Of a stretch of DNA of 50,740 bases, positions 1 through 8,397 are shown piece by piece. Made by a program: the position numbers and the translations under genes. The number at the start of each line of letters is the position of its first letter. Within the stretch, counting starts at the first letter, position 1. The notes under the pieces are model-generated. The model did not search any database, was not told where the DNA came from, and saw only the letters and a program-made list of their open reading frames with translations. The DNA is from Chthoniobacterales bacterium. GTDB lineage: Bacteria > Verrucomicrobiota > Verrucomicrobiia > Chthoniobacterales > JACTMZ01. The stretch is from NCBI GenBank assembly GCA_018883245.1, contig VEQL01000020.1:1-50740 (forward strand), read 5' to 3'.

Positions 1-234
1 CGCCGTCCGCACGGAACTTTGCGCGCCTACCGCGGACAACAGCGCTTAAGCGGCACGGAAATCCTCGACCTGCCCGGACGTCAGGACATCACTGCCGACG
101 TGAATTTTGACGATCTGCGGCAATGGGCGCGGGAACTCCGCTGGAGAACCGGCGAAATGAAACCTCTCGAAGATTTCGCGCCAGGCGCACCTGGAGCGCA
201 GGCGTTCCGCTCGTTGATTTTCTCGCGCGACTAA
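1..234 (+). CDS. MidA/DUF185-family SAM-dependent methyltransferase, 3' end only
   Basis: Only the C-terminal 77 codons lie in the window; the frame is open to base 1 and ends at TAA 232-234. The visible peptide has the tail typical of the MidA/NDUFAF7 (DUF185) family: a GTLRAYRG segment, then PGRQDITADVNF and a following helix. In that family the protein is a SAM-dependent protein arginine methyltransferase; the mitochondrial member acts in complex I assembly. The SAM-binding core is outside the window. It converges with leuA and the two genes overlap by four bases, so there is no room for a terminator between them. The family call rests on the short tail only. Confidence 0.7.
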   Translation, partial: RRPHGTLRAYRGQQRLSGTEILDLPGRQDITADVNFDDLRQWARELRWRTGEMKPLEDFAPGAPGAQAFRSLIFSRD

Positions 235-1775
235 ACGCCTGCCGCCTGCTCGCCGAGTTCGCGGCGGATAAAGGTGCGGTTAATCGCGTTGAGGTAAGCG
301 CGGGCGCTGGCTTCGACGACATCGGTGCTTGCGCCTTTGCCGGTGATGAGCCGTCCGTCGCCGAAATCGACCTTGAGCGTCACCTCTCCGAGCGCATCGT
401 GGCCTTGGGTGACAGCCTGCACATTGTATTCCACAAGGTTGCCGGAACGTCCGGCCACGGCATCGATGGCGCGCATGGCGGCATCGACTGCACCATTGCC
501 ATCGGCCTCGGCCTGCTTGGGCGCCCCCCCCCGCACGAGCGAAACTTTGGCGTGCGGCTTTTTGCCCGACGCGACCGACACCTCGAGGCTTTCCAGCTGC
601 CAGCCCTCCGACTGCGGCATCATGGAGTCATCGACGATGGCGGAAAGGTCATCGTCATAGACGAATTTCTTTTTGTCCCCGATGTCCTTGAAACGCGTGA
701 AGACGGCACCGATTTCGGCGTCGCTCAATTTGTAGCCGAGGTGCTCGAGACGCGCGGCCATGGCGTGGCGTCCGCTGTGCTTGGTCAGCGGCAACTCCGT
801 GCCGCCCCAACCCACCTCGACCGGGTCCATGATCTCGTAGGTCTCGCGCATCTTGAGCATTCCGTCCTGATGGATGCCGGAGCTGTGCGCGAATGCGTTC
901 TCGCCCACGATGGCTTTGCTGCGCTGCACGTGCAATCCGCTCATGCGGCTGACGATGCGCGACGTTTTCAAAATCTCGCGCGTGTTCACATCCGTGCGCA
1001 ACTTGCCGAAGACATCGGCCCGCGTCTTGAGCGCCATGATCACCTCTTCCAGGGCGACATTGCCGGCGCGTTCGCCGATGCCGTTGATTGTGCCTTCCAC
1101 CTGGCGCGCGCCGTTTTGCACGGCGGCCAGCGAGTTGGCCACGGCAAGACCGAGGTCATTGTGGCAATGCACGCTGATGATGGCATCGTCGATGTTGCGG
1201 ACATTGTCCCTCAGATACTTGATCAATGCTCCGAACTGCTCCGGCACGGCAAACCCGACGGTGTCGGGGATGTTGACCGTCGTGGCACCCGCCGCGATGG
1301 CGGTCTCGACAACCTGCGCGAGAAACTCGGGCTCGGTGCGCGACGCATCTTCCGGCGAAAACTCGACATCCTTGTTGTGCGACTTGGCCAGCTTCACGCC
1401 CTCGGCGGCAAGACGGAGGATTTCTTCGTGCGCTTTCTTGAGCTTGTGTTCGCGGTGGATTTTCGAGGTGGCGAGAAAAACATGGATGCGTCCGCGTTCG
1501 CCGGCGGGTTTGACCGCGGCAGCGGCCGCCTCGATGTCTTTCGTGACGCAGCGCGCGAGGCCGGCGATCACCGGCCCCTTCACCTCCGTGGCAATCCGCT
1601 GCACGGCCTCGAAGTCGCCCTCGCTGATCACAGGGAAGCCGGCCTCGATCACGTCCACGTTGAGCCTGGCGAGCTGGCGGGCCACCTCGAGCTTTTCGCG
1701 CAAATTCATCGAAGCGCCGGGGCATTGCTCCCCATCGCGCAGCGTGGTGTCGAAGATAATGACTTTGTCGGACAT
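231..1775 (-). CDS. leuA: 2-isopropylmalate synthase
   Basis: Catalyses the first committed step of leucine synthesis, condensing acetyl-CoA with 2-oxoisovalerate. The 514-residue protein has the usual length and layout of bacterial LeuA. An HMGL-like TIM barrel opens with DTTLRDGEQ (residues 9-17, metal-binding Asp9 and catalytic Arg) and carries the HCHND metal motif at 203-207 and NGIGERAGN near 231. A C-terminal LeuA dimer/regulatory domain, which binds leucine for feedback inhibition in this family, spans about 390-500. ATG at 1775 places the barrel motif directly at the N-terminus. It is transcribed alone on the minus strand and its end overlaps the convergent methyltransferase gene by four bases. 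Confidence 0.96.
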   Translation of the reverse strand: MSDKVIIFDTTLRDGEQCPGASMNLREKLEVARQLARLNVDVIEAGFPVISEGDFEAVQRIATEVKGPVIAGLARCVTKDIEAAAAAVKPAGERGRIHVFLATSKIHREHKLKKAHEEILRLAAEGVKLAKSHNKDVEFSPEDASRTEPEFLAQVVETAIAAGATTVNIPDTVGFAVPEQFGALIKYLRDNVRNIDDAIISVHCHNDLGLAVANSLAAVQNGARQVEGTINGIGERAGNVALEEVIMALKTRADVFGKLRTDVNTREILKTSRIVSRMSGLHVQRSKAIVGENAFAHSSGIHQDGMLKMRETYEIMDPVEVGWGGTELPLTKHSGRHAMAARLEHLGYKLSDAEIGAVFTRFKDIGDKKKFVYDDDLSAIVDDSMMPQSEGWQLESLEVSVASGKKPHAKVSLVRGGAPKQAEADGNGAVDAAMRAIDAVAGRSGNLVEYNVQAVTQGHDALGEVTLKVDFGDGRLITGKGASTDVVEASARAYLNAINRTFIRRELGEQAAGV

Positions 1776-1854
1776 GGGCCCATATTATTAACAGCAAACC
1801 GCGCTGAGGGAAACTTGTTGTCACCGACGGCACCCTGCGCGTTAAAGTAAACGG

Positions 1855-2076
1855 GTGAAGATCGAAAACCTCATCCGTCTGCTGGCCGGCACCGTCGTTC
1901 TGGCCGGAACTGCCCTCGGCGCCTTCGTCAACCCTTGGTGGCTGCTTTTACCCGCCTTCGCGGGTTTGAATCTCATTCAATCGGTATTCACCGGATTTTG
2001 TCCCCCGAGCATTGTGCTCAGAAAGCTCGGATGGCTCGATGACAGCGGAATGATCCGCCCGGGCAGAACACGCTAA
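1855..2076 (+). CDS. Small DUF2892-type inner membrane protein
   Basis: A 73-residue protein starting at GTG 1855. It has two hydrophobic segments, about residues 9-25 and 28-43, followed by the TGFCPPSIVLRKLG stretch that matches the TG-CP ending of DUF2892 (YgaP-like transmembrane) proteins. In this family the fold is a short two-helix membrane hairpin, sometimes attached to rhodanese domains; its role as a stand-alone protein is unknown. It is divergent from leuA and convergent with the YHYH gene. A TAAAGT box lies immediately upstream, which would give a very short leader if used. Confidence 0.75.
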   Translation: MKIENLIRLLAGTVVLAGTALGAFVNPWWLLLPAFAGLNLIQSVFTGFCPPSIVLRKLGWLDDSGMIRPGRTR

Positions 2077-2150
2077 GTCGAAAATTTGGGGGTTACCTTA
2101 GCAACGCTCTTAGCGCACAGCGTCAAGGAGAACGCCAGCATTCTTACACG

Positions 2151-3161
2151 TCATTCGGTGGGTGGACGCGGCAGTCGATCTCCCGGACCTTCGCGACGGC
2201 TGTATGTTTCCTTGCGTCCGTCGGGAAACTCGAAGGTCACTGTTCCATCCTTGTTCACGGTGTAGACGATCCTCCGCTCGGGGCCGTTTTCTTCGTAAGT
2301 AAGTTCACTGCGGTTGCCTTCGCGAACGAAGTTAGTGATGCGCGCGCCGCGCAGGGGTTGCAACGCAGGACGCACGGGCCGGGCCCGCGGCTGCGGATCC
2401 ACCTGGCCCTCGCGCTCGTTCACCTCGCCGTGGAACGCACCGATGACGTAGGGATATTTTTCCGACGCGTGGTAGTGGTAGCCAAGAGCCACGGTCGAAT
2501 GGCCGCCGGCAGAATCGAGGCCCGAAGGCGTTGATCCATCCGGTTCCGCCAGTCCGTAAATCGGATAACCATCCAGCGCGAAGGCGATCGGTTTGCCGCG
2601 TCCGACTATCTCCTGCAAATGAAGCGGTGCGATGTGGTAGTGGTAATCGTCGGCGCGGCCGCAATGCCCGCCCCACTTGTCGAGTTCTCCGATCTCGTAG
2701 GAGAGCTCACCGCGGTTGTTCTGCGGGTTGAAGATCGGCACGCCGTTGACAGCGAGTGCGATGGCTCCGCGCAGGAAACGGTTCTCGACGGATATCGGTG
2801 TCGCGGCCGGAATGGGAGAGAGCGGGATCTGCCAGGCGTTGGCACCCGTGTAGTCCTGCGGCAGCGGCACTTGTTGTTGCCACGCGGTGATACCTGTCAT
2901 CATGCCGTGTGCGGGAAGTCCGTCGCTCTCGACGAAAAGGAACTTGTCGTCCCAGCGCACTTTGACAGCGGGGGCGAAGGGCGCAAACGAGGCGGCTTGG
3001 GGCGGTGCAACAGACGTGATTTGCCCTGCTTCGCCATGTGCGCCCGCGGTGACGAACGCACTTGGATCATGCGCCCGCGCGGTGGAAAATATCAGCACGA
3101 AACAAACAAGGACTCTGCCAGGGGCGAATGGCGTGCGGTTTGCTGTTGGCGATGTTCTCAT
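2151..3161 (-). CDS. Secreted YHYH-domain protein
   Basis: A 336-residue protein with an N-terminal signal peptide (hydrophobic 16-29, likely cut after Ala30). The central region is a YHYH domain, recognised by two exact YHYH motifs at 173-176 and 228-231, the ALDGYPIYG segment between them and the GGHCGRADD stretch just before the first. The biochemical role of the family is not established; the paired His/Tyr motifs suggest metal binding, which is inference. The last 60 residues are polar and repeat-like (EFPDGRKETYSRREG). Its ATG overlaps the stop of the sulfatase-PEBP gene by four bases (ATGA), so it is probably translated from the same mRNA. Confidence 0.85.
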   Translation of the reverse strand: MRTSPTANRTPFAPGRVLVCFVLIFSTARAHDPSAFVTAGAHGEAGQITSVAPPQAASFAPFAPAVKVRWDDKFLFVESDGLPAHGMMTGITAWQQQVPLPQDYTGANAWQIPLSPIPAATPISVENRFLRGAIALAVNGVPIFNPQNNRGELSYEIGELDKWGGHCGRADDYHYHIAPLHLQEIVGRGKPIAFALDGYPIYGLAEPDGSTPSGLDSAGGHSTVALGYHYHASEKYPYVIGAFHGEVNEREGQVDPQPRARPVRPALQPLRGARITNFVREGNRSELTYEENGPERRIVYTVNKDGTVTFEFPDGRKETYSRREGPGDRLPRPPTE

Positions 3162-5047
3162 AGTGCGGAGGCGGGTCTTTCGTAGGTCACGCGCAGGGTC
3201 GCGCTACCCAAACTTTGTCCTTTCATCGCATCGAGTAGAACTTCCCTCGTTACTTCGTGAGCAGGTTTGTCGATGCCGATCATGGAGGAAAGCGCGTAGA
3301 CGGTGATGACATAAGTTTTCGGTCCGGGCCCCTTCGAGTGCGGCGGCTCGTAGCCTTGGCGCCCCCGGAATCCAATGCCAACCATACCGGGTGCTTTGCC
3401 GTTCTTCTCCAAGCAGGTCACATCCGGAGGAATGTTCCAAATATTCCAATAACTTTTCACGGCGTCGGGCGCCTGGTGATCCATGATCAGGGCGAAGCTT
3501 TTCGTGCCGGACGGGGCACCCCTCCATTCGAGCGGAGGCGAAAAACCGCTGCCGTCGCCGGTGCACTCGGCGGGCAACTTGCCGCCGTCGGCGAAATCGG
3601 GACTGCTCACGACAAACAACCCATTGGAGGGCGGAACGGGCGATGCAGATGTGGCGCGTTCCGGTCTGCCTCCCCCGCGCGCGGGGGCCGCGGGATCGTA
3701 AGCCGGGTTGGGCTCGGTCGGACGCGGTGCCCAGAGCGAACTTTGCCATGCGTGCAGTTTGTCTCGCAATTCCTTGGCGCGCCCGGGTTCTGAAGCCGCG
3801 AGGTTCTGCAACTCGCCCGGATCACGCGAAAGATCGTAAAGCTCGCTCTGTCCCGACTCGAAAAATTCCAAAAGCTTCCAATCGCCGGAACGAATCGCGC
3901 TGCAGGGAGTTATCGGACCCGAATAAACAGGAAAGTGCCAGAACAGGTCGCGCGTGATGCTCTTTTCTTTGCCGCTAAGCAGCGGCACCAGACTCTTTCC
4001 ATCGACGGGCATCGACGCGTCGGCACGGAGCCCGGCCCATTCCAGCACGGTCGGAAAAAAGTCCATGCTGAGCACCGGTGTTTCAATTTTTTGTCCGGCG
4101 GCGATGCCCGGACCGCTCAAGATGGCCGGAACGCGCAAACCGCCTTGGTAGAGCGTGCCCTTTCCTCCGCGCAATGGCGCAACCGCTTGGCGCACGCCTC
4201 CGTTGTCCGAGGTGAAGATGACATACGTGCGATCGGACAAACCCCAATGCTCAAGCCCAGCGAGCAGCCGGCCGATATTGGCATCCATAGCCTCGACTGT
4301 CGCGCAAAGGTCAGGCTCCGCTACGCTTCGACGCTGGCGGTATTTGTCGAGCAATTCGGGTTTCGGATCGAACGGCCCGTGCACATCGTGGAAGGCCAGA
4401 TAAAGAAAAAACGGACGGTCTTTCTCGCGCTTGATCCAATCGAGCGCCGCATCGGTGAGCGCGTCGGAGGTGTAAACTCCGTCTTCGCGATGATAGGCCT
4501 CTTTGGCGAACCCCAGATCCGTCGGCTCGACGAAAAGATCGAATCCTTGACCGGTGGGAGCGGAAGGCCCGCTGCGTCCGCGTCCGAGGTTCCACATACC
4601 GAACAGGGCCGAGGTGTAGCCCGCCGATTTGAGCGCCTCGGCCAAGGTCACCGTGCCGTCCGGCAAATCGGGGCGCGTCTCGGTCGCGAGGATCTTGTGA
4701 TGCGGCGATCCCGGCGCATGGCGCGGATCGACGACATTGTAAACTCCGTGCCGCGGCGTGTATTGGCCGGTGAGCAGCGAAGCCCGTGTCGGTGCGCAGG
4801 TCGGTGCGCTTGCGCATGCTTGCGTGAATACCGCACCGCTGCGCGCGAGCGCATCAAGGTGCGGCGTATCGACGTTCGTGTTGCCGCAGAAACGCGCGTC
4901 GTTCCAACCCATGTCATCGGCGAGGATGATGATGAAGTTGGGGCGCTCCCCCGTCGCACCCCGCGAGGAGCAGGCGAGAAGAAAAATCAGCGCGACCGGC
5001 GCGACAATGCGACGCAACGACAGAGGAGAATGGCAGCGGCTACTCAT
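3158..5047 (-). CDS. Sulfatase-PEBP (YbhB-like) fusion lipoprotein
   Basis: The 629-residue form starts at ATG 5047; an upstream in-frame start at 5158 would add a 37-residue Arg-rich extension in front of the signal peptide and is rejected. Residues 15-26 form a lipoprotein signal ending in LLAC (Cys26). A sulfatase domain covers about 35-440: ADD metal pair (43-45), CAPTR (84-88, formylglycine Cys84), SDNGG (280-284) and ELYDLSRDPGE (402-412). A Pro/Arg-rich linker follows, then a PEBP/YbhB-type domain (about 475-627) with SPPLEW and a DHQAPD-like site. The usual GKWHLG active-site motif reads GMWNLG at 150-155, so the normal Lys and His are missing. The start overlaps the upstream sulfatase stop by eight bases. 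Hydrolase activity is therefore uncertain. Confidence 0.88.
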   Translation of the reverse strand: MSSRCHSPLSLRRIVAPVALIFLLACSSRGATGERPNFIIILADDMGWNDARFCGNTNVDTPHLDALARSGAVFTQACASAPTCAPTRASLLTGQYTPRHGVYNVVDPRHAPGSPHHKILATETRPDLPDGTVTLAEALKSAGYTSALFGMWNLGRGRSGPSAPTGQGFDLFVEPTDLGFAKEAYHREDGVYTSDALTDAALDWIKREKDRPFFLYLAFHDVHGPFDPKPELLDKYRQRRSVAEPDLCATVEAMDANIGRLLAGLEHWGLSDRTYVIFTSDNGGVRQAVAPLRGGKGTLYQGGLRVPAILSGPGIAAGQKIETPVLSMDFFPTVLEWAGLRADASMPVDGKSLVPLLSGKEKSITRDLFWHFPVYSGPITPCSAIRSGDWKLLEFFESGQSELYDLSRDPGELQNLAASEPGRAKELRDKLHAWQSSLWAPRPTEPNPAYDPAAPARGGGRPERATSASPVPPSNGLFVVSSPDFADGGKLPAECTGDGSGFSPPLEWRGAPSGTKSFALIMDHQAPDAVKSYWNIWNIPPDVTCLEKNGKAPGMVGIGFRGRQGYEPPHSKGPGPKTYVITVYALSSMIGIDKPAHEVTREVLLDAMKGQSLGSATLRVTYERPASAL

Positions 5048-6455
5048 CGGCGGACGGTCGATCGAGTGCCGCCCCCGGCGCGGCGCCCTCCTGCGGCGCG
5101 TGCCTTCGCCCGCGGCCGCCCTCTCCACCTTGACCTCGACCGCCTTTGCCTCCCGCACCTTTCATTCTCCACGAACCAAGATTTTTTTTGAGGTCGGAAG
5201 TCATCCGTGTCACGCGCTCTGCATCCTGCATGGCCAAGTTGCGGGTTTCGCCCGGATCATCCGCGAGGTTGTAAAGCTCTGCTGGCCCGTCGGGCGACAC
5301 GATCAATTTCCACGGCGGTTCAAACCACGCCATACTTTTGCTGCCGACGGCGAAGGGGGCCCGAGCCGCCATTCCATCCGCGGCGATCAAGGCAGGCCAC
5401 ATATTCACCCCGTCAAACGCCTTGGCCGGTTGCGGTTTTATACCCGCCGCCGCGGCCAATGTCGGCCAGACATCACCGGCCCACATCCATCCTGCGAATT
5501 CGCTGCCGGCGCGGATCGCCGGGGGGTAGCGCAAGGCCGCCGCGGAACGCACGCCTCCCTCGTAAGCCTCCCCTTTGAATCCGCGCAAGGGCGCATTGCT
5601 TCCCCCGCGGCCTTCCTGCGCGCCGTTATCGCAGAAGAAGAGAACGATCGTCGAATCGGCAATCTTTTGTTCGTCCAAAGTGTCGAGCACGCGCCCGATG
5701 GCGCGGTCCATCGCTTCGACCACAGCATGATAAGCGCCGCCTCGCCCGGCAACTGTCGCGGGCGGTTGCAGCGGGCCGTGCGCCGCGTTGAAAGCAAGAT
5801 GCAGCAAGAAGGGTTTGTCCGGGTCGCGCTTCTTGATGAGGGAAATCGCCTCATCGGCGAGCAGCTCGGTGGAATATCCTTTTTCCACGACCGCTTGGCC
5901 ATTGCGCCACCAATCCGGTTTGCCGTTCGCGGGATTCACATGGGCGAAATAATCCACGGCACCGGCGAGAAATCCGTAGAAATGGTCGAAGCCGCGCGAA
6001 TCAGGATGATATTCGCGTCCGATCAACATGTTGTCGTCGGATCCGCCGAGATGCCATTTGCCGCACATCCACGTCTGGTATCCGGCCGCGCGGAAATCCT
6101 CGGGAAAAATCCGGTAATCGAGCGGCAAACCCGAGCGGTTGTTGACACCTGTGCGCGGACAAAACTGCCCCGTGAGGAACGACGCCCGAGTCAGACTGCA
6201 AATCGGGTTCACATAAAATCGATCCAACCGTGCGCCGGCCGCGGCGAGCTTGTCGATATTCGGGGTCTTGATCGAAGACCCGTGGAATCCAACGTCGTTC
6301 CAACCGATGTCGTCACCCGCGATCGTGATGATGTTCGGACGCTGAGCGGCCGGCGAATCGGAAGCCATCGCCGCGCGGCAGAAAAAGAGAAGAAACGAAA
6401 CGAATACGATGAAAATTCCCCGTGGCACAAAATATTCAACCCCGCGCCTCGCCAC
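5040..6455 (-). CDS. Secreted arylsulfatase-type sulfatase
   Basis: A 471-residue protein with a signal peptide (hydrophobic 13-27, AMA at 29-31). It shows the sulfatase layout: GDDIGWND (47-54, metal-binding Asp pair), a formylglycine-type motif CSLTR (86-90), an intact GKWHLGG (132-138), FCDNGAQ, KGEAYEGGVR and the C-terminal ELYNLADDPGE. It resembles the arylsulfatase B class and would cleave sulfate esters from a polymer or glycan outside the cytoplasm. The third residue of the formylglycine motif is Leu where Pro is usual, so conversion of Cys86 by a standard formylglycine-generating enzyme is not certain. The last 45 residues are Gly/Arg-rich low complexity. It lies 42 bases after mnmA and overlaps the next sulfatase gene. 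Confidence 0.9.
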   Translation of the reverse strand: MARRGVEYFVPRGIFIVFVSFLLFFCRAAMASDSPAAQRPNIITIAGDDIGWNDVGFHGSSIKTPNIDKLAAAGARLDRFYVNPICSLTRASFLTGQFCPRTGVNNRSGLPLDYRIFPEDFRAAGYQTWMCGKWHLGGSDDNMLIGREYHPDSRGFDHFYGFLAGAVDYFAHVNPANGKPDWWRNGQAVVEKGYSTELLADEAISLIKKRDPDKPFLLHLAFNAAHGPLQPPATVAGRGGAYHAVVEAMDRAIGRVLDTLDEQKIADSTIVLFFCDNGAQEGRGGSNAPLRGFKGEAYEGGVRSAAALRYPPAIRAGSEFAGWMWAGDVWPTLAAAAGIKPQPAKAFDGVNMWPALIAADGMAARAPFAVGSKSMAWFEPPWKLIVSPDGPAELYNLADDPGETRNLAMQDAERVTRMTSDLKKNLGSWRMKGAGGKGGRGQGGEGGRGRRHAPQEGAAPGAALDRPSADE

Positions 6456-6497
6456 TTGTTGCGAGCCAAAATGCTCGGGGAGAAGCGGAAAGAGTCT

Positions 6498-7577
6498 TCA
6501 ACCAATTTCGGCAAACACCGCACCACCCAAAAGTCGCGGGCCTTCGTAGAGCGCGCATATTTGGCCGGGCGCGAGAGCGCGTTGGGGTTCGGAAAAAACA
6601 ACTTCCGCCGCGTTGGCGCCGCGACGACTGAAATCAATGGCGGCACGCGGGGCGCGGTAGCGGGGGCGCGCTTCGATGCGGGCTTGCGCCGGAAGCTCCG
6701 GTCCAGCCGCGCTCAAGTTGGTAAGGATCGCACGTGTGGCATAAAGGCCCTCGGTGTCGGGACGGTCGTAGCCGATGACGAGTTCGTTGGTCGCGACGCG
6801 CTTCTCCACTACGACATAAGCAGTCTCGGGCTCGGCCGAGGCGACGCGGATGCCGCGGCGTTGTCCGAGCGTGTAATTGTGCAGTCCGCGATGCTCGCCG
6901 AGGACCTGGCCGCTGAGATCGACGATCGGGCCGGGCTTTTCCGGAAGATATTCTTTCAAAAAGTCCTGCATGCGCACCTTGCCGATGAAGCAGATGCCCT
7001 GGCTGTCCTTCTTGGACGCCGTGACGAGACCGGCAGTGGCGGCCTTGGCACGCACTTCGCTTTTGAGCAACTCGCCGACGGGAAACCACGCGCGCGCGAT
7101 TTGCTCCGGCCGCAACATCGCAAGAAAATAGGATTGGTCCTTGCCCGGATCACGTCCCTCAAAAATGCACCGGGCATCGCCAGGACCATCCGCGATGCGC
7201 GCGTAATGCCCCGTGCCGATGCCGTCGAACCCTTCGCGCAACGCGAGATCGAGGAAAACACCGAACTTTATTTCGCGGTTGCAATATACGTCGGGATTCG
7301 GTGTCACACCCTCGGCGTAGCCTTTGAGCAAATAGTCAACCACGCGCTCGCGATAGTCCCCGATGAGATTCACCACACGGAAAGGTATGCCGAGTTTTTC
7401 CGCCACGGCACGCGCGTCGGCCACGTCCTGCTCCCACGGGCACTGACCGAGCGGATCCCACTCGGCCATCCAATTCTTCATGTAGGCGCCTTCGATCTCG
7501 TGCCCCTGCTCCTTGAGCAAAAGCGCGGCCACGGAGCTGTCCACCCCGCCCGACATGGCGACAAGAATCCGGGCCAT
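6498..7577 (-). CDS. mnmA: tRNA-specific 2-thiouridylase MnmA
   Basis: Installs the 2-thio group on wobble uridine 34 of Lys, Glu and Gln tRNAs, using ATP and relayed sulfur. ATG 7577 (359 residues) puts the PP-loop SGGVDSS at residues 9-15, as is standard; an in-frame start 12 codons earlier would overlap the upstream gene. The two catalytic cysteines are present: Cys99 in NPDVYCNREIKFG and Cys196 in DSQGICFIG. The C-terminal tRNA-binding and beta-barrel regions are complete (DQSYFL, LGQRRGI). It starts 7 bases after the BtpA-family stop, which suggests co-transcription. Confidence 0.96.
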   Translation of the reverse strand: MARILVAMSGGVDSSVAALLLKEQGHEIEGAYMKNWMAEWDPLGQCPWEQDVADARAVAEKLGIPFRVVNLIGDYRERVVDYLLKGYAEGVTPNPDVYCNREIKFGVFLDLALREGFDGIGTGHYARIADGPGDARCIFEGRDPGKDQSYFLAMLRPEQIARAWFPVGELLKSEVRAKAATAGLVTASKKDSQGICFIGKVRMQDFLKEYLPEKPGPIVDLSGQVLGEHRGLHNYTLGQRRGIRVASAEPETAYVVVEKRVATNELVIGYDRPDTEGLYATRAILTNLSAAGPELPAQARIEARPRYRAPRAAIDFSRRGANAAEVVFSEPQRALAPGQICALYEGPRLLGGAVFAEIG

Positions 7578-7584
7578 GACGGAA

Positions 7585-8382
7585 TCAGCGCGCCGCACGA
7601 ACCGCGGCGGCAACGGCTTTAACGCGATCGAGATCGACCGGACCCGACCAGTGACCGCTCTTTTTCAATGCGGAACCCACGATAACAGCGTCGGCATGTT
7701 GCAACATTGTGGCCGCGTTTTCCGCGGTCACCCCGGAACCCACGATCACCGGCAATTCGGTCGCGCCGTGCGCCGACAAAAGATCTGCCTCCGAGGTTTC
7801 GCGACCCGTGGCTGCACCGGTGACGACCACCGCATCGGCTCCGAAAAATTCGGCGGCTTTCACTGTTTCAGCAAGGCTGACATCGGCGGTCATCGCGTGC
7901 GAGGCATGCTTCTTCTTTACATCAGTCCAGATGGCGATGCGCTCGGCGCCGATTTGCTTGCGGTAGCGCAGCAGCGGACCCGCGCAGGCGTCCATCCACC
8001 CCTCGTCGGCCACGTGGCCGAAGACGAATCCCTCGGCGCGGATGAAATCCATCCCGGCGACCAAAGCGACAGCCAGCGCCTCCTCGTTGGCGCCGGCCAA
8101 GATCTGCACACCACAGGGCAGATCAATTGCGTCTTGGATCGCACGGCAAACTGCGGTCATGGAAGCGATGACTTCCGGCCCGACCTCGCGCAGCAGGTAG
8201 GGAAGGTCATGCATGTTCTCAACGAGGATGGCGTCGCAACCACCCTCGGCCAGCGCCCACGTCTCCTGCACCGCCGCGCGGACCAGTTCGTCGACCGTTT
8301 GCGACGCCCGCGGTGTGCCGGGCAACGCCCCGACATGGACCATGCCAATGAGGGCTTTGGGCGGGAGTGTGACGGAGGCCAT
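7585..8382 (-). CDS. BtpA/SgcQ-family TIM-barrel protein
   Basis: A 265-residue protein that matches the BtpA family along its length: IGMVHVGALPGTP (12-24), a central VENMHDLPY (54-62), GVQILAGANEEALAVA, WTDVKKKHASHA, and the C-terminal VIVGSGVTAENA phosphate-binding-like loop. BtpA is known as a photosystem I assembly factor in cyanobacteria, while SgcQ-type homologues sit in sugar-metabolism clusters. In a presumably non-photosynthetic genome the substrate is unknown. The fold suggests a sugar-phosphate or nucleoside-like ligand, by inference. It sits between the nucleotidyltransferase gene (15-base gap) and mnmA (7-base gap) on the same strand. Confidence 0.88.
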   Translation of the reverse strand: MASVTLPPKALIGMVHVGALPGTPRASQTVDELVRAAVQETWALAEGGCDAILVENMHDLPYLLREVGPEVIASMTAVCRAIQDAIDLPCGVQILAGANEEALAVALVAGMDFIRAEGFVFGHVADEGWMDACAGPLLRYRKQIGAERIAIWTDVKKKHASHAMTADVSLAETVKAAEFFGADAVVVTGAATGRETSEADLLSAHGATELPVIVGSGVTAENAATMLQHADAVIVGSALKKSGHWSGPVDLDRVKAVAAAVRAAR

Positions 8383-8397
8383 AAGAGTGAAGATTTT

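Noticed and set aside
123-1850. Plus-strand open frame of 575 codons opposite leuA
   Set aside because: LeuA is complete and typical on the minus strand; the opposite frame reads as Arg/His-rich noise.
5048-5158. 37-residue Arg-rich N-terminal extension of the sulfatase-PEBP protein
   Set aside because: It would bury the lipoprotein signal, and the DNA is the Gly/Arg tail of the upstream sulfatase read in another frame.
4758-7622. Plus-strand open frame of 954 codons opposite the sulfatases and mnmA
   Set aside because: It runs antisense through three well-supported genes and their junctions, with no domain signal of its own.
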